Assembly (NCBI GenBank): GCA_011316305.1
Contig: SAUG01000171.1
Location: forward strand, 30,752-94,751
Origin: Rusavskia elegans
Taxonomy: Eukaryota > Ascomycota > Lecanoromycetes > Teloschistales > Teloschistaceae
DNA length: 64,000 bases
Reading direction: 5' to 3'
The notes under the pieces were generated by a model. The model was not told the DNA's origin, ran no database searches, and saw nothing but the letters and a program-made list of their open reading frames with translations. Positions 13,241-26,700 of this stretch are shown one piece after another (positions within the stretch are counted from its first letter, which is position 1; each line of letters begins with the position of its first letter). The position numbers were made by a program, and so were the translations under genes.

Positions 13241-13950
13241 CCTCGACGTTATAAATAATTAGGAGTATCTAAAATTTCCGCTATATCTATTTACTATACT
13301 GCGAAACAATTATCTATATTTATTATATCGGCCGTATTTATTATATAACCCGTATCTAAACGTTCCGCCAAGCTATTAAAATATTCTTTAATCTATCTAG
13401 TTTTAAAAAGGTCGCTAGATAGTACGCTAACTATTACGGCTAGAAGCTTTACCCGGTCGATTAGATTAAAAAAGGGTAGGAAGATTAGATAGCGCGTTTT
13501 AAAGGCGGTAAAAAGAAAATCTAGATTAAAATCGAAATAGATTGCTCTGGCTGTAACGAGGTAGTCGACGACAGATATAATTATTACGGATATACTACCG
13601 TCTGGTTTAGTTTATAGCTATAGCTGTTACGGGAGCATATACGTACGTAAAGGCTTATAGTAAATTATAGTACTTGCGAGGGGCTTATATTACTAGTAAA
13701 TAAAAAAGAAACGATAACTGCGAGGTATATTTATCTATAAAAATTTCTATATTAAATTATCGGTAGAAAGATACGTTATATTACTAAGTAAATTTAAATT
13801 AAAATTCTATAGAAATAACCGTTATTTACGTTAACTAAATTAGAATATAAATTTTACTACCGTATATTTAATACTGGTATACTAACGCTTGATTTATTTA
13901 CCGAACTATTGATTTACCGAGTACCAAAACCAAAACAAATAACTAAATAA

Positions 13951-14909
13951 TATTTATTAAATATATCTATTAACTATATAATTATCTATATAGAATAAAA
14001 AAAGTAAAAGAAATATTATTTTTTAGCTATTATTATAATCGGCCTCTATTAATATATAATTATACTTTAGTTATATAGATATATAAGAGGATTAAACTAA
14101 AAAGAAAAGAGTATTACTATAAATTAAATATAGATTTTCTAGAATTTATAATATAATTTGGAACGTATTACTACTATATTATAATATCGGTTAAATTAAT
14201 ACAATATCTTTACTTTATTATATATTTTTAAAGAAATAGATTATATTTATAGATATATACTATATCTATATTTCTATATATATTTAGTTTATTAATAATA
14301 TTAAATAAAAGTTCTAATATATAAAATCAAACCCGAACCTAATATAAATATTCGGAGATTTTAAATAGTAAATAAACGTTTAAAATAATACGATTTTAAA
14401 GCGCTAGTAATAATATAGTAATATTTTATTTAATAGAAATTCTAATTTTTTTTTAATTTTTTTTAATAAAATATTTATTTATATAAATCTTTTTATTTTT
14501 TATATATAGATATATCTTCTCTACTATATATTAGATATCTACGCCATTCGATTGGCGATTATAGTAATATAAACTATTTATACTCTATTTTTAAATATTC
14601 GAAAAACTATTTTACTAATATATATACGATTAATCATTCGGATTTTGATTTTAGTCTTTCACGATTCTAACGCTAGAAGCGCTAAACTGATCAGATTACG
14701 TAATTATTTGGTATTCAAGTATTTTACCGAGAACTCGAATTAAAGACTTCCGAAGGAGCTAGATCTAAACTAAAATCCAGAGGAAAACCGTAATTTATTT
14801 AACTTTATTAATTAACTTAATTAAATTCGATCGATCGGGCTAGACCGAAACGATCTACTATCTAGTCTTTCTATATTTTAAATTCTATAAAAATCGACTT
14901 AGTCGATAG
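13951..14909. other. AT-rich spacer with a less altered patch
   Basis: No gene recognised. About 14640-14770 keeps several CA/TG dinucleotides and looks less RIP-altered than its surroundings, which suggests low copy number, but I cannot identify it. Confidence 0.35.
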
Positions 14910-14915
14910 AAAAAA
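14910..14915 (-). terminator. RNA polymerase III terminator
   Basis: Run of six T on the minus strand, 14 bases downstream of the tRNA-like gene, in the position expected for Pol III termination. Confidence 0.6.
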
Positions 14916-14929
14916 CTCAAGTATTAGGC

Positions 14930-15045
14930 TGGCCTTCGAGGGATTCGAACCCCCGACCCGCTGGATTAACTCCGCTAACTCCGAGATAGAGCGCGGATCC
15001 GTTAGGCCTCCAGGTCACGCAGCGTTACCACTGCGCCACCAGGCC
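14930..15045 (-). tRNA. tRNA or tRNA-derived gene, isotype unresolved
   Basis: The minus strand starts GGCCTGG and ends GAAGGCC plus discriminator A. It has a perfect A box (TGGCGCAGTGG), a perfect B box (GGTTCGAATCC) and a T stem-loop. The first five acceptor pairs form; pairs 6 and 7 do not. At 116 nt it is too long for a plain tRNA, so an intron or an insertion must be present. CGCTG and CAGCG could form the anticodon stem, but then position 33 is not T, so I do not assign an anticodon. Unlike everything around it, it is not RIP-altered, which fits a short, selected or recent sequence. A tRNA pseudogene or the head of a SINE are alternatives. Confidence 0.55.
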
Positions 15046-16134
15046 ATCTATTTAAAGATAGAATTTTATTTTTAAATAATATTTAATCTTTAGATAATAA
15101 TAGACCTCCGACTAGAATTTATTTATAAATAACGATTTTCTATTATTAATAATTCTATTAGAAATAAATCCTTTATATTTAAATTTATTAACTATAAATT
15201 CTATTATATTCTTCGCGTTAATTATTTTATAGTAAAAAATATATCTCGCTATTTTAGTAAATCGATCGATAGCTATAAATAATAAGTTTACTATATTCTA
15301 AAAATATCGGATAGATAATAATCTAGTAATAAAATCTATCGCTATTTCTTTCTATAACTATATAGAATATAAAAGATTTTAAAACTTTCTATATAGTTTA
15401 TATCTATAAGCTTTAACTCGTTAATAGATACTATATATATAAATATACTTTCTAATATATATAGATAATTTCGGCTAGCTATAGCTAAAACGAATAAATA
15501 ATAAAATTCGCTATTATCTAAAATATCTAGCTATAGAATCGTTATAGTATTCTACTAGGAACTCTATATATAGTATTTTTTCTTCGGGTATATATAAAGA
15601 TAATTTATAAAGAAAAAAACTAGTTTTTATTTCTATATTCTATAGCCCGGCTTTTTTCTTTGATTTATACTATATAGTCTATATATATTTCTATATATCG
15701 GTATCTCGACTTTAAAACTAAATAGATATATCGTATATATTAGAAATTACTTTATCGTAAATTATTTTATTAACGGTAATCTTTTATACTAATTAATATA
15801 GAATATCTAGACTATAGTATATATTTCTAACGATAGGGTTTATTCTATTATTATATCCTTTATTAGAGGTAATCGTTACTAATCTATCGCTACTACGTCG
15901 GCGGCCCGTTATATCTAAAAATAATTTCGATTTCTGAAATATATTATATTTTTTTTATAGTAGTAAAAGGTTAATTCAATTATTTTTAGAATTTTTAGAT
16001 TCTATTAAAGGTTTTCTAGGTCTTCTAGTTATACGCCCGCGTAAAACGTAATTAATTTAAACCTTTTATATAGAAAGCGATTTACTACTAGATTTTCGGC
16101 TAGTAAAGTTTAGCTTCTATTAATATATAATCTG

Positions 16135-16463
16135 TTCTCGCCGGAATGATTTGGATTGGTATGGATTTTAGTCTATAAAACCCATACCAATAGGGTATTG
16201 GGTTTTATAGGTTGAGACGTAAATAATATAGATTTCTAATAGGATAGGAGCCGAAACTTAATTTGAAGAGAAAATATAGTTAAATAGATCTAATACGTAT
16301 AGATTTAACGAAAATAAATATAGGATATCTCGTAGGATAATTTAAAAAACTCACACTATTTAAATAGGTTAGGTTAGAGGCTTCTAAAACCTATACCACA
16401 CCAATTCAAAAAGGTCTACCATACCAAATTCCAATAGGTTTTTCCAATCCATTCCGGCGAGAA
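16135..16463. mobile_element. 329-bp MITE with TTCTCGCCGGAATG termini, little RIP
   Basis: Terminal inverted repeats of about 20 bp (TTCTCGCCGGAATGATTTGG against TTCTCGCCGGAATGGATTGG). The inside is non-coding and rich in CCATACCAAT/ATTGGTATGG words. It keeps many CA and TG dinucleotides, so it either arrived after RIP of the host element or is too short to be targeted. I could not fix its target duplication. Confidence 0.7.
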
Positions 16464-17422
16464 AATAAAGATAATATTATCTAGATTTAAATATTAATAT
16501 CTTTATAATCCGGCCTTTTAAATAGCGGATTAGCTAGATTAATCTTCTCTAAATAATAGAAGATATCGAAATCTATAGTAGCTAATTGAATAACCTAGTA
16601 ATATTATCGAATATTAAACTTTTTAATTTTTATAAAATTCTAAAAGTTATTATAATCTAAACAGACTTTAATTATATACTTCGCGCTTTTAAAATAATAT
16701 TTTTATTATTCGAAAACTTTAATAATAGCGAGTAGTTCGGTATTATATATCTCCTAATTATATTCGGTAGGAATTAATTTCCTCGACTAAAATATAATTA
16801 AACGCTAGCGACTATTTTTATTAGATTAAAATATAATTCTAGCTAATCCAATTTTAGAAAAATTAGTTTTAATATAGATTTCTTTTTCTAGATCGAAGTA
16901 CTATAATATCCCGGCGGTATTAAAAATACGCTTTAGTTTTTCGAAAGTCTTTTAAATTTCGATAATCTAGTAAAGCAGTTCTAATATCTTTCCAGTAATA
17001 TTTTTTATAAATAAATTTATTAAAAGTACTATAATCCGGAAATATTAGTAAATAAAACGCCGGTAAAAGTTTCTACCTTTAAAAAAATCTATATTTTATA
17101 GTAAGTTTTCGGAACCGATTACTTTTTAATAATTACTATTTATTCCGGATCAATAAATATACTTTCTATAGATATAATAAAGTTTAATAACTTTATATTT
17201 TCAATATTAAAGTTATATTTTTGAAAATTAAGATATAGTTATATATTACGGAGCTTTTAAATACTTTACCGGATATAATTCTAAAATTCTTTTTTTAAAT
17301 TAAAAAAGATTAGAATATTATCTAAATAAATTATATAATAAATCTTATTTGATTTTTCTAAAGCCCAGTTATAATTGGCATAGAATATTATAGATATATT
17401 TATAAAATCGAAAGGTATAATT

Positions 17423-17580
17423 AGATTAGCCGTTTTATCGGATTTCGAACCCGGGTTCGTATTCCGGGTTCGAGTTTCTAATCGTATTAGGAAGGAGATT
17501 AACTTTAACTAGTAATTTAGACGTAATAGCCACGTTTATCGCGAAGTCGGGTCGCTATTTTGGTTCGAAGTAGCCAGTCT
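17423..17580 (-). mobile_element. 158-bp MITE (AGACTGGC termini, 10-bp TSD), copy 1
   Basis: Inverted relative to the copies at 17767 and 34329. The termini are AGATTAGCC (RIP-altered AGACTGGCC) and GCCAGTCT. Flanking 10-mers AGGTATAATT and AGATATAATA agree at 8 of 10 positions. Confidence 0.7.
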
Positions 17581-17766
17581 AGATATAATAAAATATTCGA
17601 AATATTTATATTTTATATAAAATACGGTTTACTATTTATTATTTTTTTTAATTTGAATTCGATAGTAGATATTTTTAATATTATATTTTAAAGAGTATTT
17701 TTTTTTAATAATCGATCTAGGATTTTAGAAATAAAAAATAAAAGATAACGATTTTTAATTATTATT

Positions 17767-17924
17767 AGACTGGCTACTTCGATCTAAAATAGCGACCCGA
17801 CTTCGCGATAAACGTGGCTAACGCGTTAAAATTACTAGTTAAAGTTAGTCTCCTTTCTAATACGGTTAGAAACTCGGATCGATTCTTTCGATCCGGGTTC
17901 GAAATCCGATAAAACGGTCAGACT
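17767..17924 (+). mobile_element. 158-bp MITE (AGACTGGC termini, 10-bp TSD), copy 2
   Basis: Termini AGACTGGC and GGTCAGACT. An exact 10-bp duplication AATTATTATT lies at 17757-17766 and 17925-17934. It contains a Pol III B-box-like GGTTCGAAATCC. Same length as the copies at 17423 and 34329. Confidence 0.82.
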
Positions 17925-18949
17925 AATTATTATTTTATTAAAGCTTCTATAGTCGATATATATACGAAAACTACTATTTTTCTTTAATATAAAAAAGATT
18001 AAAACTCCTATAGAAAATATTAAATAGCGAATCTAATCTTTTTTTAAAACGCTATTTAGATAATTATATAGTTTATTATATTTATATTAATATAGGCTAT
18101 AGATTAGACTGTATAGCGGATTCTATCTATTTTATTCGATTATATAATCGGTATCTTTAAACGGCGATAAAGAATCTGCTAATTTTATATTATAAATTTC
18201 GATTTTTTTATATAGATTTCTATATAGGTTTTTATTTTAGATTATTATCGAAGCTATAATAGGTTTTTTTGGTTTTTTAATTAGTTAATATTACTAGAAT
18301 TACCTTTCGTCGTATTAATAGTAGACTTTTTAAAAGGTGTATTACTATTACTATTAAAGTTATTAGTCTTTAATTATTTTAATTTTAGTTTAAGTTCTAA
18401 GAGTAACTTTTAAAGAAATAATCTATATTACTAAAAATAAAATATATATTATATTTATTATTCTATTTATATTTTCTAGAAATATTATTATCGGTATTAG
18501 AAATATTTTTTTACCGATATTATTCCGACTACTCTATAATTGGCTTTTCTAGTTTCGATTAGACTGGCCGGTTCGAATCGGATTTCTATCGAATCGTCGG
18601 GTATTTGATCCGATTTTAGTAACTCGATCCGGATCCGACCCGAGTTTTAGCGGATCGAATCTAAATTAGATTATTTAGTAATCCGACCCGGATCTGATCC
18701 AATTATATTAAATATTTAATATATCATTATTCTAAAAATTAAATTAAAGTAATATATCTAGATAATATATTTAATTTTACTATAGACTTTCTAGCTAGTA
18801 TAGTTAATTAATTAGAATTTTTTTAGCAAATTTATATAAAAGTTATACTAGCTTTATACTTTTATATTAGATTTAAGCGATTTTAACAGATCGGATCGAA
18901 TTATAATTTAAAATTCGAAACTCGGTAGAATCGGGTCGGATTAGCTAAC

Positions 18950-19357
18950 TATTACGTCTACGATTTCATAGAAACACGCTGGAAAATTGGCCAGTCAAGC
19001 GAGTCTAATTATCTATAGCCGCGCGTAGCCGCTATAGCCGACCTTTAATAGAGGTTTTTAGTAGACGGTTACCTGTCGGTACTATCGGCTACTTTTACTA
19101 TATATATCGCTATTTATTTCTATTAAATAGTTTTTTTTATTAGTTATTAATATAATTATTAAATACGTTTCTACTATTTTTTTTAATTACTTTTATAACA
19201 AAGACGTATTATAATATCGTAACCGTACCTTTACGGCTACGCGGAATTAGTTAAGATAATCTATATTAGAACTTCTTTACTATTTAATAGCTCGGACTAC
19301 GCCTATAGCTATAACTAGATTTAAATATAACGTCCTTTAATATATAGGAACGTTATA
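18950..19357 (+). repeat. 5' LTR of Gypsy copy 3
   Basis: About 408 bp; starts TATTACG, ends CGTTATA (RIP-altered TGTTACG and CGTTACA). Confidence 0.88.
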
Positions 19358-19660
19358 TTTTAACGATTCCGAAAAATAGATAGAAATTGGATTTTTATCT
19401 AGCTAATATTATATAGATAATCTATAGAAACTTTAGTTAATTTAGAAACTATTTAGAATATTATATTAAAAAAATATATAAAAAAAATTTAATATCTTTT
19501 TAATTAAAAAAATAGAATTTTATTTTATAGAAACTATTAATAAAATAGGATTTATTAGAGTTAAATATTAAATTAAACTCCTATAGATACGAAATAATCG
19601 ATATAGAAAAAGAATTATATTTAATATTATAAAAGTATAAAGGGATATCTATTTAGATAT

Positions 19661-20070
19661 TGTTACGTCCGCGACTCTACAGAGGTTCTATAGAGAGATT
19701 AGTCAGGTAAACGAGCCTAATTATCTATAGCCGCCTATAGCCGATATAGCCGTCCTTCCGGATAGAACTTTTAGTAGATAGCTACCTGTCGGCTTTTATA
19801 GCTACTTTTACTATATATATTACTTATTACTTCTATAAATAGTTTCTCTTATTAATTATTAATATAATTATTAAATATATCTCTACTATTCTCTTTTTAA
19901 TTACTTTATAATAAAGATACCTTATAATATTATAACCGTACCTCTACGGGTATATAGGATTAGTTATAATAATCTATACTAGGATTCCTTTACTATTTAG
20001 TAGTTCGGACTATATCTACGGCTATAGCTAGGTTCGAGTATAATACCCTCTGATATATAGAGATATTATA
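19661..20070 (+). repeat. 5' LTR of Gypsy copy 4
   Basis: 410 bp; the intact TGTTACG start directly follows GATAT. Confidence 0.9.
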
Positions 20071-23000
20071 TTTTAATAACTCCGGAAAATAGATAAAAAT
20101 CGAATTTTTATCTAACTAATATTATTTAGAAGACTTATAGAAACTTTAGTTAATTTAGAAGCTATTTAGAATATTATATTAGAAAAATATATAAAAAGGT
20201 TCAGCGTCCCTTTAATTAGAAAAACGGAACTTTATTTTATAGGAACTATTAATAAAATAAGGTATATTAGAGTTAAATATTAGACTAAACCCCTATAGAT
20301 ATAAAGTAATAGATATAAAGAAAGGATTATCTTCGATATTATAAAAATATAAAGGAATATTTATTTAGATATTCTATAGTTTATATTATAGAATCTAGAA
20401 ATCGTTTAGAAAATAATATAAATAAAAATAGGAAACTATCTTTTTAGTATATCTAAAAAGATAGCCGAAATATAGAAGATATATAAAATCTTTATTCGAA
20501 AATAGTAGATTAAAGGAAAATTAGCTATTATAGATAAAATTCTATAATTTTTTAAGAAATTCCAAAATATATTAAAGGAATTAGAAAAAAGGTTACCTTT
20601 ACCGCCTTATATCTAGGAAAACTACGAAATTATTATAATAGAACTAGAAAAGTTAAAAGCTAGGCTAATTTACGGATTAAATAATAAATAATTAAAAGTA
20701 TTAAGATAATATATTAATTATAATTTTAAAAGAAGATATATACGATATTCTAAATTAAGGATAAAATAATCGGTTATATTTATCTCGAAAAAAAATAGCG
20801 ATTTTCGGCTTTATATCGATTTTAGAAAATTTAATATAGTAATATAAAAAGATAAATATCTATTCCCGCTTTTAGTAGATCTAAAAAATAAAATCGGAAA
20901 GGCTAAATTTTTTATAAAATTTAATTTATAAAATACGTTTAATCTATTCCGGATTAAAATAGAAAATAAATAGAAAACTATATTTAGAATTAAATATAGA
21001 CTTTTCGAATACTTGGTTATACTTTTTAGGTTAATAAATATACCGGTAACTCTATAACGCGCAGTTAATAAAATATTATACGACTATCTTAATATTTTTA
21101 TTATAGTCTATATAGATAATATATTAATTTTTTCGAAAATAAAAGAAGAATATATATAATATATTTACTAAATATTATAAAGATTTAGAAAATATAATCT
21201 TAAAGTTAAAAAAGAAAAATCGAAGTTCTATAAATAAGAAGTTATATTTTTCGGATATATAATAAGACTAGAAAATATTGCTATAAAAGCGAATAAATTA
21301 TAGATAATAAGAAAATAGCTAATACTAAAAAATAAAAAAGATATTTAAAGTTTTTTAAAATTTATAGAGTTCTATTAAAATATAATAGAAGGTTATATAA
21401 AAAAGACTATCCTGTTTACCGATTTATTCTATAATAATATACCTTTCTAGTAGATATATACCTAGAATAAAGCGTTTAAAAAACTTAAATAGAATTTTAT
21501 ATCTAAGGAAGCTTTAGTAATTTTCGATCTAAAAAAATAGATTATCTTTTATATAAATACTTCGGACCGGATAATAGAATTATATATTTTCTAAAATAGA
21601 AAACCGTTTAGATACTATTTAAAGAAATTAATTCTAGTAGAAGTTAATTATATAATAATAGATAAGGAAATACTAGTAATTATAATAAACTTTATATACT
21701 AGAAAATATATATAAACGGAACTAATTATAAAGTAGTAGTATATATAGATTATAAAAACCTACTATTATTACTAGTAGATAAAGAATTAAACTAATAATA
21801 AATAAGATAGGTAGAAGAAATAATCTACTATAATTTCGAAATTAGGTATATTAAAGGTATAGATAATATAGTTATAGATACTTTAAATCGAAGAGCAGAT
21901 TATAAAGCTGCTAAAAAGATATCTAGGCCTTTACTAAAAAAAGTCGGAGATATTTTTAAAAGAATAGAAGCTTTAGAAGAAATTAACGATATAATTAGAT
22001 AAGTATATAATCTAAAGACGGCCGAATACTAGAATATTACTAAAATATTAAAAAGAATTTAGAAAAAAACCAATATATTAGTACTTAAAAAATATATAGA
22101 AGAATTTATCCGGAATTATCTAGATTATATAATAGTAAAAAAAAGCTACTAGAAACCGGTAGGAAAATATTAGCCGACGTAAATACTAGATATATTTTAT
22201 TAATAAATTATATTAGATTTTATTACGGGACTACTAGAATTAGTCGATCTATATATATAAGTTTTATATAATATAATAGTAATAATTATCGACGGATTTA
22301 CGAAGTATATAAGATTCGTGCTATATAAAATAACTATAATAGTAGAATAGTTAGCTTTTATACTACTATAAACTATATTCTTTAAAAATAGAATTTCGGA
22401 AAAGATTATTTTAGATAGAGATAAATTATTTATTTTAAACTTTATAAAAGGTTTAATATAGATAGTAGGTACGGAATAGGTAATATTAATATCGTTCTAT
22501 CTATAGACTGATAGATAAATAGAAAGAATAAATTAAATATTAGAAATTTATCTAAGGATCTATTATTTAGATAAAGGAAAAGACTAAATCTAATTTTTTC
22601 CGACGGTTTAAATAGTAATTAATTTATTATATAATAAAGATATTCGAATAATATCTAATAAACTACTTTACGGTAAAAGTATTTAAAAAGAAGTATATTT
22701 AGATACGAAAAACCTAACGGTATAATTTTTTATTAATAAGCTAAAAAATAACTAGGATAAAGTAAAAATAAAGATTTAAATAGTAAAAGAAAAAGTTAAA
22801 TAAAAGCTAGATAAAATAAGAAAATATTATAAAATTAATAAAGGAAATAAAGTTTTATTTTCGATAAAAAATCTAATAGATAGGAAATTTAATAAACTAT
22901 ATATAGGAGCCTTTAAAATTTAGAATATTCGGGGAATAATAATATACCTAAAACTCCCGATAATAGGAATTTTTTCTAAATTTTATATTAGACTACTAAA

Positions 23001-23220
23001 GAAAGTACTAGACTGTATCCTATTAGCGAAATATTAGTACTATTAAAAATAAGAAGAATATAAAGTTAAAAAGATATTAGATAAAAGGAAAGAAACTAAC
23101 GAGTTTTTAATAAAATAGAAAGGATTTTCTAATAAAGAAAATATTTAGAAACCTAGAAAGTACTTTAAATATATCTAAAGAACCTTAAAAAGCTTTAGAA
23201 AAATAATATAAGGGGGGCTA

Positions 23221-23630
23221 TATTACGTCCGCGATTCTATAGAAATTCTATAGAAGAATTAGTTAGATAAGCGAGCCTAATTATCTATAGCCGTCTATAG
23301 CCGATATAGCCGTTTTTCCGGATAGAATTTTTAGTAGACGGCTATCTATCGGCTTTTATAGCTATTTTTACTATATATATCGCTTATTATTCCTATAGAT
23401 AGTTTCTCTTATTAGTTATTAATATAATTATTAAATACGTTTCTACTATTCTCTTTTTAATTATTTTATAATAAAGATACCTTATAATATCGTAACCGTA
23501 CCTCTATAAATATATAGAATTAGTTATAATAATCTATACTAGGACTTCTTTACTATTTAGTAGCTCGGACTACGTCTACGGCTATAGCTAGGCTCGAGCG
23601 TAACGCCTTCTGATATACAGAGACGTTACA
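23221..23630 (+). repeat. 3' LTR of Gypsy copy 4
   Basis: 410 bp; the intact CGTTACA end is directly followed by GATAT. Confidence 0.9.
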
Positions 23631-23716
23631 GATATTTTATATTTTATAGTTAATATTATAGAATTTAGAAATCGTTTAGAAAATAATATAGATAAAAATA
23701 GAAAACTATTTATTTA

Positions 23717-26700
23717 TTCAGCGAATCCTAAAATAGATTTTTAGATTAGACCGGCTGACAGCTATTTTAATTTAAATAATCCAAAAATCCAAATAATCTA
23801 AAAATCTAAAAAGTGGATTTTCGATAGATTAGAATTCAAATAGTATCTATAGTACGAATATCTGCTTAGTAAATAATCTAAAATAGAGTCTATATATAAA
23901 CTAAAAATAAGTCTATATAATCTAACTCGAAAATAAAGTTTAGCGGCCGCCGCTAAAAGCGGGAATAACGGATATCGAATATCTATTTAATAAACTATAC
24001 TAGATCTAATCTAGTTAGATTCTAGTAAAAAAATCTAATATTTTCGATCTAGACGAAGCTAGCCTAGCGTTATATATAGGCGTATATAGGTCTACTAACT
24101 ACTAATAAAAATTTAAATAAATTTAAAATCGAATTTCTAAATCTTTTTAGCTATTTTAGCCGTTTAGCTATCTTAGCCGTTTTAGCCGCGCAGCTACGCA
24201 GCTTCGGGTATACCCGAGACCGGCTAAAAACCGGCTGAGACGGCTAAAAACCGGCTGAGACGGCTAAGACGGCTAAAACCGGTTTATTACGTCCGTAATT
24301 CCACAGAGGTTCTATAGAGGGATTGGTTAAATAAACGAGCCTAATTATCTATAGCCGCCTATAGCCGATATAGCCGTCCTTCCGGATAGAACTTTTAATA
24401 GACAGCTACCTGTCGGCTTTTACAGTTATTTTTACTATATATATTACTCTCTATTTCTATAGATAGTTTCTTTTATTAGTTATTAATATAATTATTAAAT
24501 ATATTTCTACTATTTTCTTTTTAATTACCTTATAATAAAAATACCTTATAATATTATAACCGTACTTCTATAGGTATATAAAATTAGTTATAATAATTTA
24601 TACTAGGATTCCTTTACTATTTAGTAGTTCGGACTATATCTATAGCTATAGCTAGGCTCGAGTATAACGCCCTCTAATATATAGAGATATTATATTTTAA
24701 TAATTTACTATATTAGTTTTATTATTCCGATCTATAGATCGAAGCGATACTATTAAAATAGTAATACTAAATATCTATAAAGGAGATAAAAGATCTTTAA
24801 ATCTATAAATTATATAAATAAATATCTACTTTATATTATATATAAATCAGTTTCCGAATAAAGTAATTAAGGTTCTATTTATAATATTATATCTAGGAAG
24901 GGCTACCTTTAATTAGGTATAGCTTCGAGTAGAAGATTATTTCGATAATCTAAAAGGATAAAGAAAAGATAAAATATTATAGATCTTTTATACTTTCGGT
25001 AATTTTATTATAGCTATAAAAAAAGCCTTTAGAAATAATAATAAAGATAGAATAATAGGAAGAAAACTAATAGTTCTAAAATAGTAGAAGTCGGTAGTTA
25101 CCTATACTATTTAGTTTAGAACGTTAGTTTATAAAATAGACTAGAAGGATTTAGTTCTAAAAGTCTATTTTTATAAAGGATTCTAGATAAAAATTAAAGA
25201 AACTATAATAGTAATCGAAAAACTAAATTTATTAGTAGATTTTATTAAACTCGCGATAAGGATTAATACTAGATAGTATAAAATATACTTAGATAAGTAG
25301 GTATTTAGTAAAATAGGACCTACTAAAAGAAAGCCTAGAAGAAACCTAATAAAGTTTAATATTATTAAAATTAAAAAATTAAAAACTAAAGTTTATTATT
25401 TATATAGAAAAATAGGATATTTTAAAAAAATTTACCTAATTAAAAAAGTAACTAAAATAACTAAATACTTTTTTAAAATAATAGAAAAATTACTCTATAA
25501 ATATATAGTAAAAAGCTGGTTAGCCTACTATAATAATACTTACTCTATCTATCTATCGGATAAAATAGGGATAGAATATTTTTCTAAAAAACTAAAAAAA
25601 GTATAAAAAACGAAGTTAATAATTAATTTTAAACTATATAAAACCGAAAAATCCTTTATAGTAGTATTTAAAGTTAAAATCGGAAGTTAATAAATAATAG
25701 TTTTTATAAATAAAAAGGAAGAAAATAAAGTTATAAAAGGATTCTATAATAAAATTAAAGGATATCTCTATAGATAAATAATAGAAAATAATAGAATCCT
25801 CGATATCGAAGTTAAAATAAAAAATAGATTAATCGGAATAATAAACTTTACTATTATTAAAAATTAGAAAAGTTATATTATTCTAAAAAATAAATAGAAA
25901 GAATCGATTTTAAAAAAACCTATAGAAAAAAATACTATAGGTAAGAAAATAGAACTATAGATAATATATTTATTAGCCTATAAAAACCTTTTATATAAAA
26001 AAATAGACGCTGTTTTAGTAATAAATTATAATAATATTATCGAATTAAATAAAAGTTTTAAAAAAGGTAGAAAAGTTTAGAATATAAAGATTTAGAAAGA
26101 GTATTACTATCTCTTTAAATAATTTACTAAAAAATATAATAAAAGTAGAAAAATAATTTAATAGCTTTAAATAAATTACGTCCGGAAAATATACTAAAAT
26201 ATAATTAAAGCTATAAATAAAATCAAATACTATAAACTAAATTAAATAGACTAGAATAAAAAAATACCGGACCTAGTATTTAGTATATAATCTAGAAATA
26301 AAAAGTTCGATTAGTATTCGTCCTCGTTATTATAGAACGAAATAGTTACTAAAGAATAAAATTTAGTAGAGCTATTAAAAAAACCGGAAATAATTTATAA
26401 TATAGATATATAAACTAGTTATAAAAGTAAAGGTAAAAAAATCTTTAACTAGATCTTTTTTAGATACCTACGCTTTCTATAGGTTAAGAGAAATTAAAAT
26501 CTTTTAAAAATTAATCTAGATTATCCGAATTAAAACCAGGTACTAATTTAGCGGAAGCCTTTTATATAGCTAGTATAAAACTAATAGAAAAATAAAATAT
26601 AACCGGATTATTAAACTTATTAAACCGAGATAATATATATTATTCCTAAATAATAAAATTACTTTTACGTTTATCTAAAGCGCGATAATAAATAATAAAA

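Larger units (their letters stand above)
9673..13950 (+). mobile_element. LINE/SINE-like element copy 1, split by a Gypsy insertion
   Basis: Two halves, 9673-9892 and 13246 to about 13950, together match the 1-kb element at 28402-29400. Shared parts are the 5' region with ATACGGCAAC and a 3' end reading ACCGAGTACCAAAACC followed by an A-rich tail. Gypsy copy 2 sits inside it and duplicated CCTCG. The net length is about 0.9 kb. The 5' limit and the target duplication of this copy are uncertain. Confidence 0.6.
15050..18260 (-). mobile_element. Second Ty3/Gypsy family, pol remnant, minus strand
   Basis: Reading the minus strand through stops gives the Ty3 order. The start of RT lies near 18060-17960 (IYIDYRSFN). 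A YLDN box (altered YLDD) lies near 17320 and is followed by RNaseH-type sequence. The integrase core is at about 15430-15070 (IAIDFITRL, AIDRFTKIARY). The integrase breaks off about where its TDGQTE motif should be, at the tRNA-like gene. Three MITEs are inserted in it. No LTRs were recognised, and the words differ from the 410-bp-LTR family. Confidence 0.65.
19661..23630 (+). mobile_element. Ty3/Gypsy LTR element copy 4, Pol-type, 3970 bp
   Basis: LTRs 19661-20070 and 23221-23630 with intact ends TGTTACG and CGTTACA; exact duplication GATAT (19656-19660 and 23631-23635). The interior, read through stops, starts with a retropepsin about 80 bp after the LTR: the altered motif LVNLEAIQN fits an ancestral LVDSGATGN. 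Next come the RT start (LYIDFRKFN near 20820), the YIDN box near 21110, RNaseH, then the integrase core near 22190-22450 (ITGLLELVD, DGFTKYIRF) and the TDRQIERINQ motif near 22510. A purine-rich AAGGGGGG tract precedes the 3' LTR. No Gag is present. Not translatable. Confidence 0.92.

Noticed and set aside
18950..19357. Solo LTR
   Set aside because: It pairs with 33137-33546 through diagnostic variants and a CTAAC/TTAAC duplication once the nested insertions are removed.
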